From Chrysaora quinquecirrha (taxonomy: Eukaryota; Cnidaria; Scyphozoa; Semaeostomeae; Pelagiidae), in contig JACTAT010000052.1 of assembly GCA_014526335.1 (NCBI GenBank), forward strand, positions 372,001 through 436,000: DNA of 64,000 bases, given 5' to 3'. The notes below the pieces were generated by a model. The model saw nothing but the letters and a program-made list of their open reading frames with translations. It did no database searches and had not been told where the DNA came from. A program made the position numbers and the translations under genes. This document shows positions 9,935-22,698 of this stretch, piece by piece (within the stretch, counting starts at the first letter, position 1; every line of letters starts with the position of its first letter).

Positions 9935-12900
9935 TGTACATAAACCTTATAAATGAGCCACTTCTGAAAACGCTTTAAAACAAGAAGAATGGGCAAACTA
10001 CTGAAACTACTGACACCATCAAACTTAAAACCTTATAGTTTTATAAAAAATTTTAAACAAACTTTATATCATACCCTTAACCGCTACGGACAATGAACGA
10101 AACTCGGAACTCTTTAGGCGAAAGGCATTTGGCCGAGGGGCATGTCACTCCTCGAAAAGATGTACGAGATTTCTGTCAAAGCTAAAGGATTTCCACGGGA
10201 TTTTCATAAAAACAATAGGACTTGAAGCAGCAATGTAGATTTTCAGCAAGTGAATTACTCATCGCATTTGGCCGTGCCCCCTTCCCACTACACACCACGC
10301 ACAGCACAAGACACAATACTAAAGACTCTTTAACCAGACTTCCACATTAAGAACTCAAATAAAAAAATCAATTAACAGTACCGTAACATTTTTTCTTACT
10401 ATTTTCGACAAGGGACCAGTAAAAATTGATCTAGAATTGATGTTTATGGTAAATACAGTATGCAATGTTTTATTAAGCATCAAAAAAGCAAAAAAGCAAA
10501 AAATGGCCATACTCCACAGCAGTTAGTCCTTCAGCTTTGCCTATCCTGGTACAGCATGCTTTTTAAGAAAATCCTTATGAAAATGCTTGCATTGAGTATA
10601 CAATTTTGGAATTCCACTTCACATTGGTTTTTTTTATTGTTTCAGTCTAGCGACGATGTCTGTTCCATACTATTGAACTCTTAGCTAGTAGCGATAAAGT
10701 TGCTTTCGATACAGCTATGAACTGTTACATTAGTTGCCAAAGCTAAAAACTGTTTGAATGAACGTTTACTAGTCTCTATGGAAATATCAGGAAAGCTTAG
10801 GCTTCTTAGCTGGTGGCGTTTGAAAACATCTACCGAAAAATCATCGAACGATCATCGTAATATCGAAACCTGCCTATCGTACCATGTCGAACCATATCGA
10901 ATCGGACTTTCGGCGATACCTGCCGACAATTTTGCAAACACGAATAATAGTATCAGTTTTAGCTACTGTTAAATAATTATAATGGCTGCCAAAGGAGTTA
11001 CGGCAATTGTTATCGAAAGTAAAAATTATTAGAGTTGGGATTTCATTCATTCAATCATCCTGCATTTGCAAGACAAGATAGGATGCAGAAAAATCCTCCT
11101 CCTTCCCTTGAACAACTCTGCTAGGAAAGACAACTACCTATGGAATCATGCGACACTTGAAATTGCATAAGAAATCTGACGGGAGAGGAGGGGTGGCAGA
11201 CAAACAAACTGAAAATAAGGATTGAAGCTTTGACACTTTTGGGAGGCAATGTGCATCTTGAAAGTCGTTCTCTCAAAAGAAATACAAGTAGATTCACTTA
11301 AAAGGCTAATTTAGGTACGCGTACTGAGACAATATAAATCTAGGTCACATCAAATAGGCAAACTGTAGCTGTATTGCATCGTCTCAGTTTGGGAATAGAC
11401 GTTGAATACGTGGCATTAAGGTAGAAAATGCTATTAACTGAGAGGAAAGACAGAAAAACCTCCCCAGAAGAAAGTATGAAAATAAAAGTACAGAAAAAAC
11501 TTAAAAACCTCTTCCTCGAGACTTGAGCAAGCACTAGATCGACTCGAGCCCTGTGAACCACTCCAGCTTCTGTAGAACGAGCTTCTTTTGTAGAGTTTCT
11601 CGGCATACGAAACAGAGCTAGGCCTCTGGGTTCGCCTCAAGGGGACAGCCATGGCAATAGTTAATTTGTGTGACTGCAACTCGTTAATTAATAACGAATA
11701 CTGTGGTCTACTGTTGCCAGACCGGACTAAATCGATTGAAGCAGATTCTGCAGCAGGAATAGGACGATTTAAGCCAAATTGTATCTTAAGTTAGTTGATA
11801 GCTACTATCAATGAGTATACGTCTAAAGAGTCTCAAAAGCAATGTCTTTCACTTCCAATTATAAAGCAATTATAGCACGCTCAGCACAAATCTGATGCAA
11901 TATCAACGGGCAGCCAAATCAGTCTACTTGTCCTGAACTAACCAAGTGTTTAGTGTATAATTTTCTTTGTCCTGTATGTTCAACAGTCTCAATTTTATAA
12001 CTCTTTCTAACATCACAAAGCCAGTTTGTTTTGTAGTCAAACACAGCGAAAACAAAGACTTTTTGAAGAGACCTTTTCAAAAGTCTCGACCGTCTTCAAC
12101 TAGCTCCAATAATATTTGCTTGAATTCATATTAATCTTGTGTTTTTCATATGATAACTTTGACTGGTGGCCGGATAAAGGTACATGAATTTCGAGCACAG
12201 GGGGTCAAAGCAGCCAACTAAGGTGGCCTACTTGTCTGTGCTGCAAAATAGCCGTATCAAAGTGAAGGAAGCTTGGACGTGTTTCATGGCTTTCATGTCT
12301 TAATGTAAGCTGTTGAATGTATTCATGAAATCTGGTTGCTATTACAGGAAGGAAGGAAGGCCTAAATACAACTGTTAACAAACAGTTTTTCTATTAACTT
12401 CTATTGCCTTGCCTCAAAGTGCCAGCCGAGATTTCTTTCGTGTAGGATTAGAAAGGCTTTCGTGATTTCAGAAAAGACAAGGTCAGCTTTAAAAGAGAAA
12501 TAAGCTGCTAAATAACACCCATAGAAAGGAGAACAGAATCTCTGAAACAATCAGTATCTGTATCTACAGAATAGGGAGGCAAAGTGAGAATATCGTGGTG
12601 CTGAGGATCCAGGCAGAATTCTCTTTCTGTTTTACCGTCTTTGTGTCTCGTTCCGGTCCAGCTCAAACTTAAGCGGTTTTCTTGGGCACTGGCCTATTTC
12701 TAATTTCTTGTCCCCCTGGACAGATCAGATTTGTGAGTACTATCCCTCCTTCAATACATCAAATACGGTCAACGCACAATTAAATACAACACTGATCCTG
12801 CGGGAATAACGAAAGCCTACAATGCCTGCCAAAAGTCTTGGAACACTCGTACTATTTTTACTCAGATGGTAGCAGAAAAACCCCTCCCCCCCTCAAACAA

Positions 12901-13784
12901 TGTTGATTTTCTGTGGTTTGGAATATCCCACGAGAACCCCCAATGCATCTTATGAAAGCTCAGACTGTACAAAAGACGAACAACATTGTTTTTGGGGGGA
13001 GGGTTGGGAAAATATTGAAGAAGTCTATGTATAGCTATAGGGAAGCTGTATTAGGACATGTAGACCGCTAGAAAACTAAGAAAGAATCGTGGTTGTGACC
13101 ATGTTCGGGACTTTTCCTCTTCAACAGGGAAACTTGCATGCAATAAGACTCAAGCCTTGATAGTCTGACGCCCCTCCTGTCTAAGAGTTTCATTTAATTT
13201 GGGTTTTCAAAACAAGGCAGCGATGCATGCCTAAAGAACCTGATCTTCAAAACGCTACCTCTTATAACAGTTAGCAATATACAGAAACAGGAGTCCTAAT
13301 CTCGATGCAATAAAAACAGAACACAGAGATCTAGAGCAATATAAATTACTAAGCGAAGATCTGAACTGACCATATGCACGATTTCCAGAGCGCAGCTCGC
13401 GCGCGGAAACCGCAAAAGCACTCCAGCGACAATACTTGGGTAACGGAATGAATGATCGAAAAACACAGACAGCATGCTTGCAAAAACAGATGACTAGCAA
13501 CCACCCACTGCCTTTAACAATTGAATCAAACTGACAAATAACGCTTTATTACAGGTAGCTTTTCCATTATTCAGCAAAACATGTTATTCGGCAATGTTAT
13601 CACAAAAAATAATGTTGTATACCACTAAATGATTTTGTAATTCAATGTCCTGACGCCTGCCGTAATATACGGGTTAATAAAATAAGTCAATCGCTTATTA
13701 ACAGCAACTAAATTGAGATATAACGAACGCTTTGAATTCACAGCGTCTTGTAAAGTATTACGATTCCACGTGTGCAAATAATCC
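9935..13784. other. Long non-coding stretch
   Basis: No exon can be supported. It holds a second copy of dispersed repeat family E at about 10125-10265. Two small CpG-richer patches lie at about 10850-10930 and 13370-13440. The second (AGCTCGCGCGCGG) could be promoter-proximal for the minus-strand Cas-like gene, but nothing confirms it. Confidence 0.4.
10125..10265 (+). repeat. Dispersed repeat family E, copy 2
   Basis: Aligns by eye with 9400-9535: GAGGGGCAT, CTCGAAAAGATGTACGAGA, AAAGGATTTC, then AGCAAGTGAATT. Confidence 0.5.
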
Positions 13785-13797
13785 GGTAGACTACTCC

Positions 13798-13842
13798 AAA
13801 AATCAACACCATCAACAACAGCAACAGCAACAGCATCAACCA
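13798..13842 (+). repeat. (CAACAG)n-type microsatellite
   Basis: A short CAACAG/CAACAA run that gives a polyglutamine stretch in one frame. There is no supporting gene structure around it. Confidence 0.7.
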
Positions 13843-14129
13843 TCATTGTATTACTTACAGCAGCTAAAAGGCCGTCAATTTAGGCTAACAGCCCTCTCAC
13901 ACAGCAAAGTTTGAACGCCACCATTAACACTAACGACACCTTACAATTAATTGAATTGAATTGAGAAAGCAGCGAAAACTAGACCTATTACATTTGTCGT
14001 AGTCTACGCTCCTCCACACTTAACCACCCCACTCCTATAAATTACGTTGTTGTAGTTGTTAGTAGCTGTTTCCGAAAGAGTGGGAGGAATGCAATAAATC
14101 TAAGGAAAATCACGACTCATGTAGCAAGT

Positions 14130-14230
14130 CTCCCTTCAATCATCATCATCATCGTCATCGTCATCATAAACATAATAATCATCATCATGTTCATCATACT
14201 CATCATCATCATCATCATGATCATTATCAT

Positions 14231-14263
<33 letters not shown>

Positions 14264-14275
14264 CACAAAAGCTCC
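14130..14275. repeat. (ATC)n microsatellite array
   Basis: Imperfect CATCAT/CATAAT run of about 140 bp. Translation gives only poly-Met or poly-His/Ile frames. Confidence 0.9.
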
Positions 14276-15167
14276 GTCAGGAGTTTGCAGAATCACTGAG
14301 AGCATGAAAATCGACTCTTATATATGTCTATTGGAAATATTCAAATCGGAGCTAAGCCATAGATAGGCTTTGGATTTCAGCACACCCTGTCTATATAGTT
14401 TTATTTTATTGTTTAGGGAGAAATTCTAATCAGAGATAGCGCTTAAACTGGTAGTTTTGGCGTCCAGTAGTTGAACCCAATAGCGATAACTACGACTCAG
14501 GTAATAAGTCTAGGACTCAGCTAATAAGTACAGACAAATGGCTCTTTGGTAAAGTGGGACGAAAACAGATGCAGTATCATGATACTGTATTGAGAACACA
14601 ATCTTCCTCGCGCATTCTAAAGGCAGACTTTCTTGTCAAACGTGTATCATACAAACTGAAAGAGCCTGTCCATCAGAGTACAGTGCTAATTAATGAATGT
14701 TACATTGATTACAGTGCGATTTCAAAGAATAGCGATCGATTAGTATCAAAACAATGGGTTCCAAACTATAATCACAAGTCGTTAGGCTTCCCTACAGCAT
14801 ACCGACAAAAGCAGTAAAAAAATCGGCATTTCTGCGAAGGCAATACAGGGCATGCCGTTTCTTACAACTGCACAATGGAGAATTTGATAGGAAAACGTTC
14901 ATAAGAAACAAGAGGACAAGGATGATTATGGTAAAAATTTTAGTTGATAATTGCACATCGTTGCAGATATATCACTTGCTAAGGTTCAAGTAAAGTCCGC
15001 AATCTTTAAGCCATATACCTAAAATAAGGCCTACTTAAAAGAATTTCTCAAGACTAAACAGGGGAAAGGAAGCTTGTAAAAATCAGTCGACAACGAGGCT
15101 GAACCCAAGATACTTTTAGACTGGTTCTTGAACAAGGGCGAAAGTAGTGTCTGTATGTAAGCTTCTA
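14276..15167. other. Non-coding stretch with a family C fragment
   Basis: Contains a short family C-like string at about 14490-14530 (ACTACGACTCAGGTAATAAG). An 87-codon frame at 14554-14817 resembles no family I know. Confidence 0.4.
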
Positions 15168-15404
15168 TTCTAGCTAAACGATCAAACATTGTTTTTCAAA
15201 CATTTGAAATTTGCTTATCAGGCAATAGTTGAACGTTTGGCTACGTCAGAAACATTGTTTGAAAAGCGAAAATAAGGAAATTGTAACTCGCAGATGCAAG
15301 TTGTTGGACGAGCAATATTTAGCAACTTGATAAATCGTTGAAACACTTTTCTCGATATGCAAATGTCAAATGTTTTCAAACAATGTTTGATCGTTTGGCC
15401 AGAA
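15168..15404. mobile_element. MITE family A, full copy
   Basis: Left end TAAACGATCAAACATTGTTT, right end AAACAATGTTTGATCGTTTG. About 237 bp with internal palindromes as in the other family A copies and no ORF. Confidence 0.75.
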
Positions 15405-16763
15405 CTGTTTAATGAATGCTTGCCCTATCTGTGATACTGTCGAGAAATGTATAGACAATACAAGTTTTCCATGGGAAAAAGATCTTTTGTACTTTTTGTA
15501 ACCTTTCGTGGGTTGTTTTAAAGGTCTTCAAACGTTGAAATTCAGAGAGAAAGGTGGTAACCAAAAACATAGAAACTTCAAAGAGAAACATGTAACATGA
15601 GCAACAGAATTAAAGACTGGTTTAAAACCTATTTCAACAACAATCAAATGTTATCTTTATATTGAAAGAGGAATAAAACATATAGTTACGTATCAAGAAA
15701 AAGCGATAATTGAAATTAGAAAGGAGACTGGTTAAAACATGAGAAAACCTGCCCTTACCGAATCATCTTTGTACGACACCATTATGGTTATGAAGTCCAA
15801 GTAATAAAACGCAAGGAATACACGGCTTTACTGGATCGAAAAATAGGCCCAAATCAAACTGGATCTTTACTGTATCAACAATTGGCCTAACAACACTGTT
15901 CGTCTAGACTGAAAATCACTGAATGGCGAAGACAGTCAATATTTTATTCCCAAAGAGAAATCGTGCAGGAAATAAATAATCAAACAAAACCGAATCGATA
16001 CAATATGGAAGATGGATGTTTCGTGCTTTTAAGGAATGGATAATCCATGAAAAATGATTCACAATGGATGAGACATTTGGGAGGAAACCACAGCTGACGT
16101 CAAACATCCAGGCAAAAGAGCAATGATACTAATCTAAGGGAGACGTTGTACTGTGTGGTTCTCAGTTTGAGATTCAGACGAACGGGAAAAGAAAACATTG
16201 TGCAGACGTTCGAATACACGCCGCAGAAAGCTGCGAAATTGTACTTTGTGGTCCTCAGCTTGAAACTCAGATGAGTGTGTTGGAGGGAACATGCGTTCTA
16301 GTGGTTGACTCAGATCGTTGCAAAATGTCCAAGAAACTTAATCTCAATTCCAAGGAAAAGCATGTCAAAACAAAACAGCATAAGAACCAGGAAGGCGAGA
16401 AAGGAAATCCACAAGGCTAGTAGCTCAAGTACAAAAAGCCAAGACAGGCACAACAGTAGGCATCTGCATTCAATCACGTTAAAAACAAAGAGATGCAAGC
16501 TTTTTTATACGTAGCCCCATTTTCGACTACAGCCACAAGTTGTTGGATATTGGATAATGGATGTTGTCATTTTCAGCCTTAACGTAGCCTGCACGCAGAC
16601 CAAACAAATGGGAATGCAAACAAGCAAGCCTAAACGTTACCTAGTAGTTGCCAAGAAACCTATGGGGCATCTATCCATTATAACAGTTTCAACCCAAGAA
16701 TTAAGCAACCAGCAATCAACCGTGGAGCTTTAGTTCGATTTCTGAAAGTATCGGCTAACTCAC
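15405..16763. other. Non-coding stretch, nothing recognised
   Basis: No exon, RNA gene or repeat that I can define. Short frames at 16305-16514 overlap on both strands and are not supported. Confidence 0.4.
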
Positions 16764-17031
16764 TAGGGACATGGTCAAACATTGATTGTCAAACATTTGA
16801 ACTTCGCTTGTCAAACAAAATGTTTCACAGTTCAGCGACGTCGCAAACAATGCTCGGCAAACATTTTTGTTTGCATCAAGTAGAAAATGTTTTTCGAAGC
16901 TTTTCAATAACATTTCCGAGCACATTTTACTATTCAGCAATGTTTTGTGACGTGGCGAAACGGTCAAACATTGCTTGATAAGCAAAATGAAAAGTTTTGA
17001 CAAACAATGTTTGATCGTTTGGCCAGTACCT
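16764..17031. mobile_element. MITE family A, full copy
   Basis: About 268 bp, from ACATGGTCAAACATTGATTG to ACAATGTTTGATCGTTTGGC. The right end is well preserved and the left end has lost its ACGATC block. Internal CAAACATTTG words occur in both orientations. Confidence 0.72.
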
Positions 17032-18019
17032 ACGTATTCAGCCTAGAGACCTCAAGCAATTATTTTTGGGAGTAAGTCCGGAAAAAAAGCCCTGTTTGAT
17101 TAGGGAATAATGGACCATTTATTCAAGTTACCATTTGTTTTGTTAACGGCCCAAGCTAGATAAGCTTTGCTTTTCTTGGGTCGTGTAGAATAAAGTTTTT
17201 ATATTAATAATTATACATTGTTTTAGGCTCTTTATTCTACAAATAAAATTGAATTGAAGTATCATCCCGTTCCTATTCAAGCGTTACACGTTGTTTATAG
17301 GAAAGACCTTTATAAGAAACACCAGGTTGAAATTAGGGTCAAAATGCTTTGCTCTCTCCGAAACTACATAAGATACACCCAAGAAGAAGAAAAGTTCACC
17401 AGCGTGAAACCCTTGCCTGGAAATGCATTTTAAACATGTTTTGAGGACGATAAGGGATGACAAAATAGTGAAAAATCGCCTCAAGAACAAAAACAGGCAG
17501 GCTGAGATCGAAGTTAAGACTAGCAGAGAAGGAAAATTTCATACAAAACACTTAAAACACACAATCATATTCCAAAAGATCCCCAAGCATAAACAAATAT
17601 TAAATGAACATTGATAACTCACAAACCTTCACCATTTCTCTCTTTGCCAACCAAGCGAACGAAATAACAGGCAAATGAAGAAACAAACCACTCAGCAGAA
17701 AAACTAACTTAACTTGTTTAAAACTAGAAAACTATTTGTAACAGTGCTTCATTGTTCATCTCAACATGTAGCCTAATTACAAAGAGAATTATATATTTCC
17801 CATATCACAAACTAAACAGTTGATACATATAGCTATATTTGAGTTGCAAACTAAAGTCAAGCAGCGAGAAAAACCCTGAAACATTTGTTATTCACTTTGT
17901 TAGATCCGCTGATCATAAGCAAAAGTTGGAAAACAGAGAAGAATGTGAAAGTCAAATGATAACATCATCGATATTTTTAAAATTTGAGATTTTTATCTTG
18001 TTATTGGTATGAAAGAAAA
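17032..18019. other. Non-coding stretch, nothing recognised
   Basis: AT-rich sequence with no supported feature. Confidence 0.4.
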
Positions 18020-18840
18020 ATTCGTAAATCAAACAACATCATGATCAAACTGATTATAATCACAACCATCAAAAATACATGTATCGTCAACAAAAGCGGG
18101 TAAAAGGCACATAACGACGATTCATGATCATTATTAGTATCTGATTAACCTTGATTATCAATCGTGATCATTATATTTTACCATTATTAATCATTTGGAA
18201 AGTCAAAACGACAACAACAGTAATCATCAACCATAATCATTATAGCAATCATGGTAATCATAATCCATATCATCATTATAATCTAATCGTCATCATCAAT
18301 CATCTTCGAAATCACTATAATCGCTACTATTATCATTACTGTAATCACTGGCTACAATCACATTAAAAACGATAATCATAATCGTAATCACTGTCATAAT
18401 CATAAACGTCATTAGCATAATCATTAACAACGTCACTATAATCAATAAAATAACCACGTGTAGTTACTTCAATCATGTGTATTAGTAAGATTACAAAGCA
18501 CAATCAAAACCGTAATCATAATCATAATTACAATGGTTATCACTATGATAGTCAAGATCATAATGACATTATCGTTCACCACTTCATCATAAACACCGTT
18601 ACTATTATCACAATAAACACCATAATCATAATCGTTTTCTAGATCATCATCACCATCATCATCGTCAACATAATCATCATTACCATGATCATCGTCATCG
18701 TCATCATCATAATCATAATTATCATTAAATCATCATCATTATAATCGTCATCATCATAATCATCATTATCATAATCATCATTATCATCATAATTGTCATA
18801 ATTGTCATCATTATCATCATCATAATCATCATCACCATAT
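18020..18840. repeat. Decayed (ATC/ATA)n microsatellite region
   Basis: About 800 bp dominated by AATCATCATCATT, CATAATCATAAT and similar words. It becomes purer to the right (18640-18840). No reading frame is meaningful. Confidence 0.85.
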
Positions 18841-19359
18841 CAACGGTTTTTAGAGAAGAAGACCCTGGTAACGTTGTCTTGAAAATGACAGCACAACAGT
18901 TTACTTCTTTTCCTACAACAACCGTTTCTCTTACATGTTTAACAATTAGCTTTGAACCTGATGCTGAGTGGGAAGGACTTGCAAAACATTACGTGGGAAA
19001 ACGACAAGAATTGTGGGAATAAAGTGATGTTGTTATGCTTATACTTGATTTTCTCTGTTACTAATTTCAAAACACACAGGTGACACGCAGTTATTTATAA
19101 ATAATTATTCCAAAAAATCCAAAAAAGTCAGAACGATTGAGCCATTTAAAAAGAAAGAACAACAACAACAAGCAAAGGGGAGGGACTAACGTAGCGAGTC
19201 TACATTGAAGCACTAATTTTGAAGTCAGAAGAGGGAAAAAATCGATTAGATATATTTCTAAATATATGCTTAAAGTAGCTCCGATTATTTGGGAGCTTTT
19301 TAAGCAAATATGATACGCCTCGAATACAATCACATTTTTAACTTTTTCCTGTAATCCCC
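18841..19359. other. Non-coding stretch with a family C end
   Basis: A family C-like end (GGGACTAACGTAGCGAGTCT) lies at about 19182-19202, preceded by AACAACAACAAC as in other family C copies. Otherwise featureless. Confidence 0.4.
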
Positions 19360-19758
19360 TACACGCTTTTTTTTTATAAGGAACCACTTTATAAGGAACC
19401 TACATGTAGAAGGCCCGAAAATTTAAAGAACTTATACTACTAAAGAGAAAATCACTAAGGAACTATTCATTGTTGAATATTTTCATCACTGCAAATAATC
19501 AAGAATTAGAAAGCCAGTTCCATTCATTTGCAGTCGAAAATCACATAAATTGTACGTTAAGCATGTATCCTATGTTTCTTTGAGTAGTCTCAAGCTTGCA
19601 AGTGTCTCTCTTTTATTGTGAAGACCACTGTATGTGCAGTTAAAATTAAGGAACTATAAAGGAACTTTTTGAACTACAATTGCCTCAAAAGAGGTGCGAA
19701 AATAAGGAACTTTAAGAACTAGGCCTTGAGGTAGGTTCCTTATAAAAAAAAGCGTGTA
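19360..19758. mobile_element. MITE family B, copy 2
   Basis: 399 bp. Left end TACACGCTTTTTTTTTATAA, right end in the complementary orientation ending AAAAAGCGTGTA. Internal AAGGAACT words repeat. The left and right ends pair over about 25 bp. Confidence 0.85.
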
Positions 19759-20284
19759 ATCTGGTTCCTGGTTAAAGGTTTCCTGCAAAGAAACTTTGTG
19801 GTCATGTTGTAGTCCTGTTGTAATTGTCTGTTTCTCCCTGGAACATATTGAACGTCTTCAAAAGTTAAGATTAATGACCAAACAACAACAACAACAACAG
19901 CAGCAAACGACAACAGCAACAACAACAAAGGACACAGAAGATTGCATATGCAAGGTTCTTCGGAATGAGAACGTTTGATCAAAGCAACCGTGCCATCAAG
20001 TCACAAGTCAGATCATTGGAGTTGGATTATATGCAATATGACTTTATTAAGTATTAATGCACTTTAACATCTTTGCGTCAGTTGTGCTTTTATCTTTATG
20101 CTTTACGTGCAATAGCCACAAGTCTACCACAACTCACAAAACAAAATTAGATCGAAGTAAAGACAAATTTTATGTTTGTTACATTATTATTGGTTTAGCT
20201 GAATCGTGAAAGGCTATCTGCCGAATGACGTCATATTCATAACGGCAAGCATGCAAGGAATCAAAAAATTTAATGCTTGTCTCA

Positions 20285-20401
20285 GGCAAAAATGTTTGAC
20301 GAGCAATGTTTTGTGATGTGGTCACACTCACACGGTCAAACATTGTCAAGCAAACGTCAAATGTTTGAGAAACAATGTTTGATCGTTTATCAAGGGTTTT
20401 A
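20285..20401. mobile_element. MITE family A, right-half fragment
   Basis: Only the right half is present: an AAAATGTTTGACGAGCAATG block, then GGTCAAACATTG, then AACAATGTTTGATCGTTTAT. The left hairpin is missing. Confidence 0.65.
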
Positions 20402-20851
20402 GATTAACGAAGGCTCCCCCATGTTTTGGGCCAAGAGTTTGGAAAATATCATCATTATTGAACAAGTGCTACAGTGCTACAGTGCTACAGCGACAGAGTC
20501 CAGTTCAGGACAACATACCTTGGGCTTTGAAGAAACCATATTTATTCAACCACGTTTGCCATTTTGTTTTGCAAGTTCTCGAAGCAAAAAACCGGTGTTT
20601 GTTAATATCACCGACGATGAACTGAAACGAATCAGGGTCAGCTACTGATGACTGACTGTATCAAATAAGCGTTTCGTTGTTCGGAATATTTTTCTACATG
20701 TATGCATAGACTATGATTTATGTAACCAGCTGCCCAACCAAGAGTGGATTGTAAAAAGCCAATTCGAGAACAAGTTAGTCCTGTTAGCTGTTAGTCCACA
20801 GGCCAAGTTCAAATTCGAAATTCAAACCATTCGAGTTTCTATGCTCAGGCT

Positions 20852-20914
20852 TCCACTCAAATGCCAAATCGATGAATAAATGGAAAGCTACTTTAAAAGT
20901 TTTTGTTTCATCAT
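20852..20914 (+). repeat. 63-bp direct repeat, copy 1
   Basis: TCCACTCAAATGCCAAATCG through GTTTCATCAT is repeated, apparently without mismatch, at 21891-21953. Confidence 0.9.
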
Positions 20915-21065
20915 AGAGATCAACACAAAACGATCTCCAAAGATAAAGTAGTAAAAATTTTAAGACAGAGAATCGCATTGTTGTTGAATTATGCATTAGG
21001 CTGCATCCTGCATTTTACGCAATCCTATTACCACTGAAGACATTCACTAAAAATATTAGTGTCTA

Positions 21066-21165
21066 AGTCGAGGGCAATTCACTACTTGAAAATCTCGTAC
21101 ACCTTTGCTGGAAGTCCTATTGTTTTCTCTGAAGTCCTTGGAAGTCCTTTTGTTTTAATTTTGTT
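21066..21165 (-). repeat. Dispersed repeat family E, inverted copy
   Basis: The reverse complement gives CAAAGGTGTACGAGATTTTC and related blocks seen at 10125-10265 and 24520-24635. Confidence 0.45.
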
Positions 21166-21439
21166 TTAAGTTCATCCATGCCCAGACATAATACAAAATT
21201 ACTGTCATTTGATGCTTGTCTAGAGCGAAGCCAGGTCTTAATACGGTAATTGGTTTCCATTAGCTGTGAATGTCAGAAGTATTTTCATTATGTCCCATTG
21301 ATAACACGGATCGTTTATTTCATCGGTTTTATGCGATTTATTCCCTTAGCTTACTGTAAATTCAACAACTTTTGTAATATTTAAAACGTGCTGCCAAAAA
21401 GCTCTCGAATGATACATTTTCAGCGCTATACGTTGCGTA

Positions 21440-21885
21440 GTTTTGCGTTCCCCTTTTAGAGATTTTGCTAAAGTGATTCCCCTTTTTCGAGATTTTCGAA
21501 AAGTGATTCCCCCTTTTAGAGATTTTTATATTTTGTGTTTTACCGTGATTCTTAGATTTTACCTTCACTTTTACAACACATATTAGCTAATCAACAGAAG
21601 CTCTACCCTCTGGTAGGTTAAGATTTTTTGTAGGATATGCGGCCTTTATGTTCCCCCTTTTAGAGATTTTGAGAAAATTGATTTTGAAACCGTGTTGTTT
21701 CTAAGCAAAGCAGAGATAAAGTTTCTAAGTTACATATTTTCTGTGTTTTCAGTTGAGCTCTTTTCATTGGTGTAAACGATTTTTTGGTAAGATGTGCCAT
21801 TTTCTTGTTCCCCTTTTTAGAGATTCCCCCGTTCCCCCGCTCCCCTGTTCCCCGTTCCCCCATTCCCCGTTCCCCTTTTTAGAGA
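21440..21885. repeat. Interspersed TTCCCCTTTTAGAGATT units and a TTCCCC tract
   Basis: Units of the form TTCCCC(T)TTTTAGAGATT occur at about 21448, 21478, 21507, 21651, 21808 and 21870. A simple CGTTCCCC/TTCCCC tract lies at 21826-21872. The set sits between the two 63-bp direct repeats. Confidence 0.75.
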
Positions 21886-21890
21886 TAGCC

Positions 21891-21953
21891 TCCACTCAAA
21901 TGCCAAATCGATGAATAAATGGAAAGCTACTTTAAAAGTTTTTGTTTCATCAT
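21891..21953 (+). repeat. 63-bp direct repeat, copy 2
   Basis: Second copy of the repeat at 20852-20914. About 976 bp separate the two copies. Confidence 0.9.
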
Positions 21954-22099
21954 TAGGCAGGGAATTTTCCACTACAATCTAAGAATAAGAAGAAATTGGA
22001 AACAATAAGGGTAGTGATGTGTCTTTCAAAGGATTGCATAGTTGCTTTGTTCGATAGAAATCAATGGTCGTTTCCTATAAAGATGAAGGGGCCCATATC

Positions 22100-22500
22100 G
22101 ACAATTTTGATGATTATGATGATTATGATGATTGCGATAATTATTAACATTGATAAAAATGATAAAAATATCCACAAGAAGGACGAAAATGACGATCATG
22201 ACGATCATGATACATGATTACGATGATGACGATGATCATGATCATGATGATAAAGATGGCGATGATTATAATGATTAGGCCTATGATGATTATGATGATG
22301 ATGATGATGATCATGATGATGATGATAAAGATGGTGATGACAATGGTGAAAATAAATGATAATAATGATGATCATGATAACGACGATGGGCATAATGATG
22401 ATGGTGATCACGATCATGATTAATTATAATAATTATTATCAATCTTGATTGTGATTACGAGATTCATCATGGCAGTATTGATAGTGATTGCGATGATAGT
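22100..22500. repeat. (GAT)n microsatellite region
   Basis: GATGATTATGATGATG and GATCATGATGATAAAGATGG words dominate. All frames are Met/Asp/His-rich artefacts. Confidence 0.88.
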
Positions 22501-22520
22501 GAAAATCATCATGTGGAACT

Positions 22521-22698
22521 CTTCTCTAGGCTTAGTTATGTTTGTCGTGGCATTCGTAGATTACATTGTTTACGGATAAACAATAAATTGTAATAATGAA
22601 TGGGATTAGCTTCTCTAGGCTTAGTTATGTTTGTCGTGGCATTCGTAGATTACATTGTTTACGGATAAACAATAAATTGTAATAATGAATGGGATTAG
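22521..22698 (+). repeat. Perfect 89-bp tandem duplication
   Basis: 22521-22609 and 22610-22698 read identically by eye, from CTTCTCTAGGCTTAGTTATG to ATGAATGGGATTAG. Confidence 0.93.

Noticed and set aside
13732..13914. Frame with a polyglutamine run, possibly a transcription-factor exon
   Set aside because: The Gln run is a short CAACAG repeat. Flanking residues match nothing I recognise, and no matching exons were found nearby.
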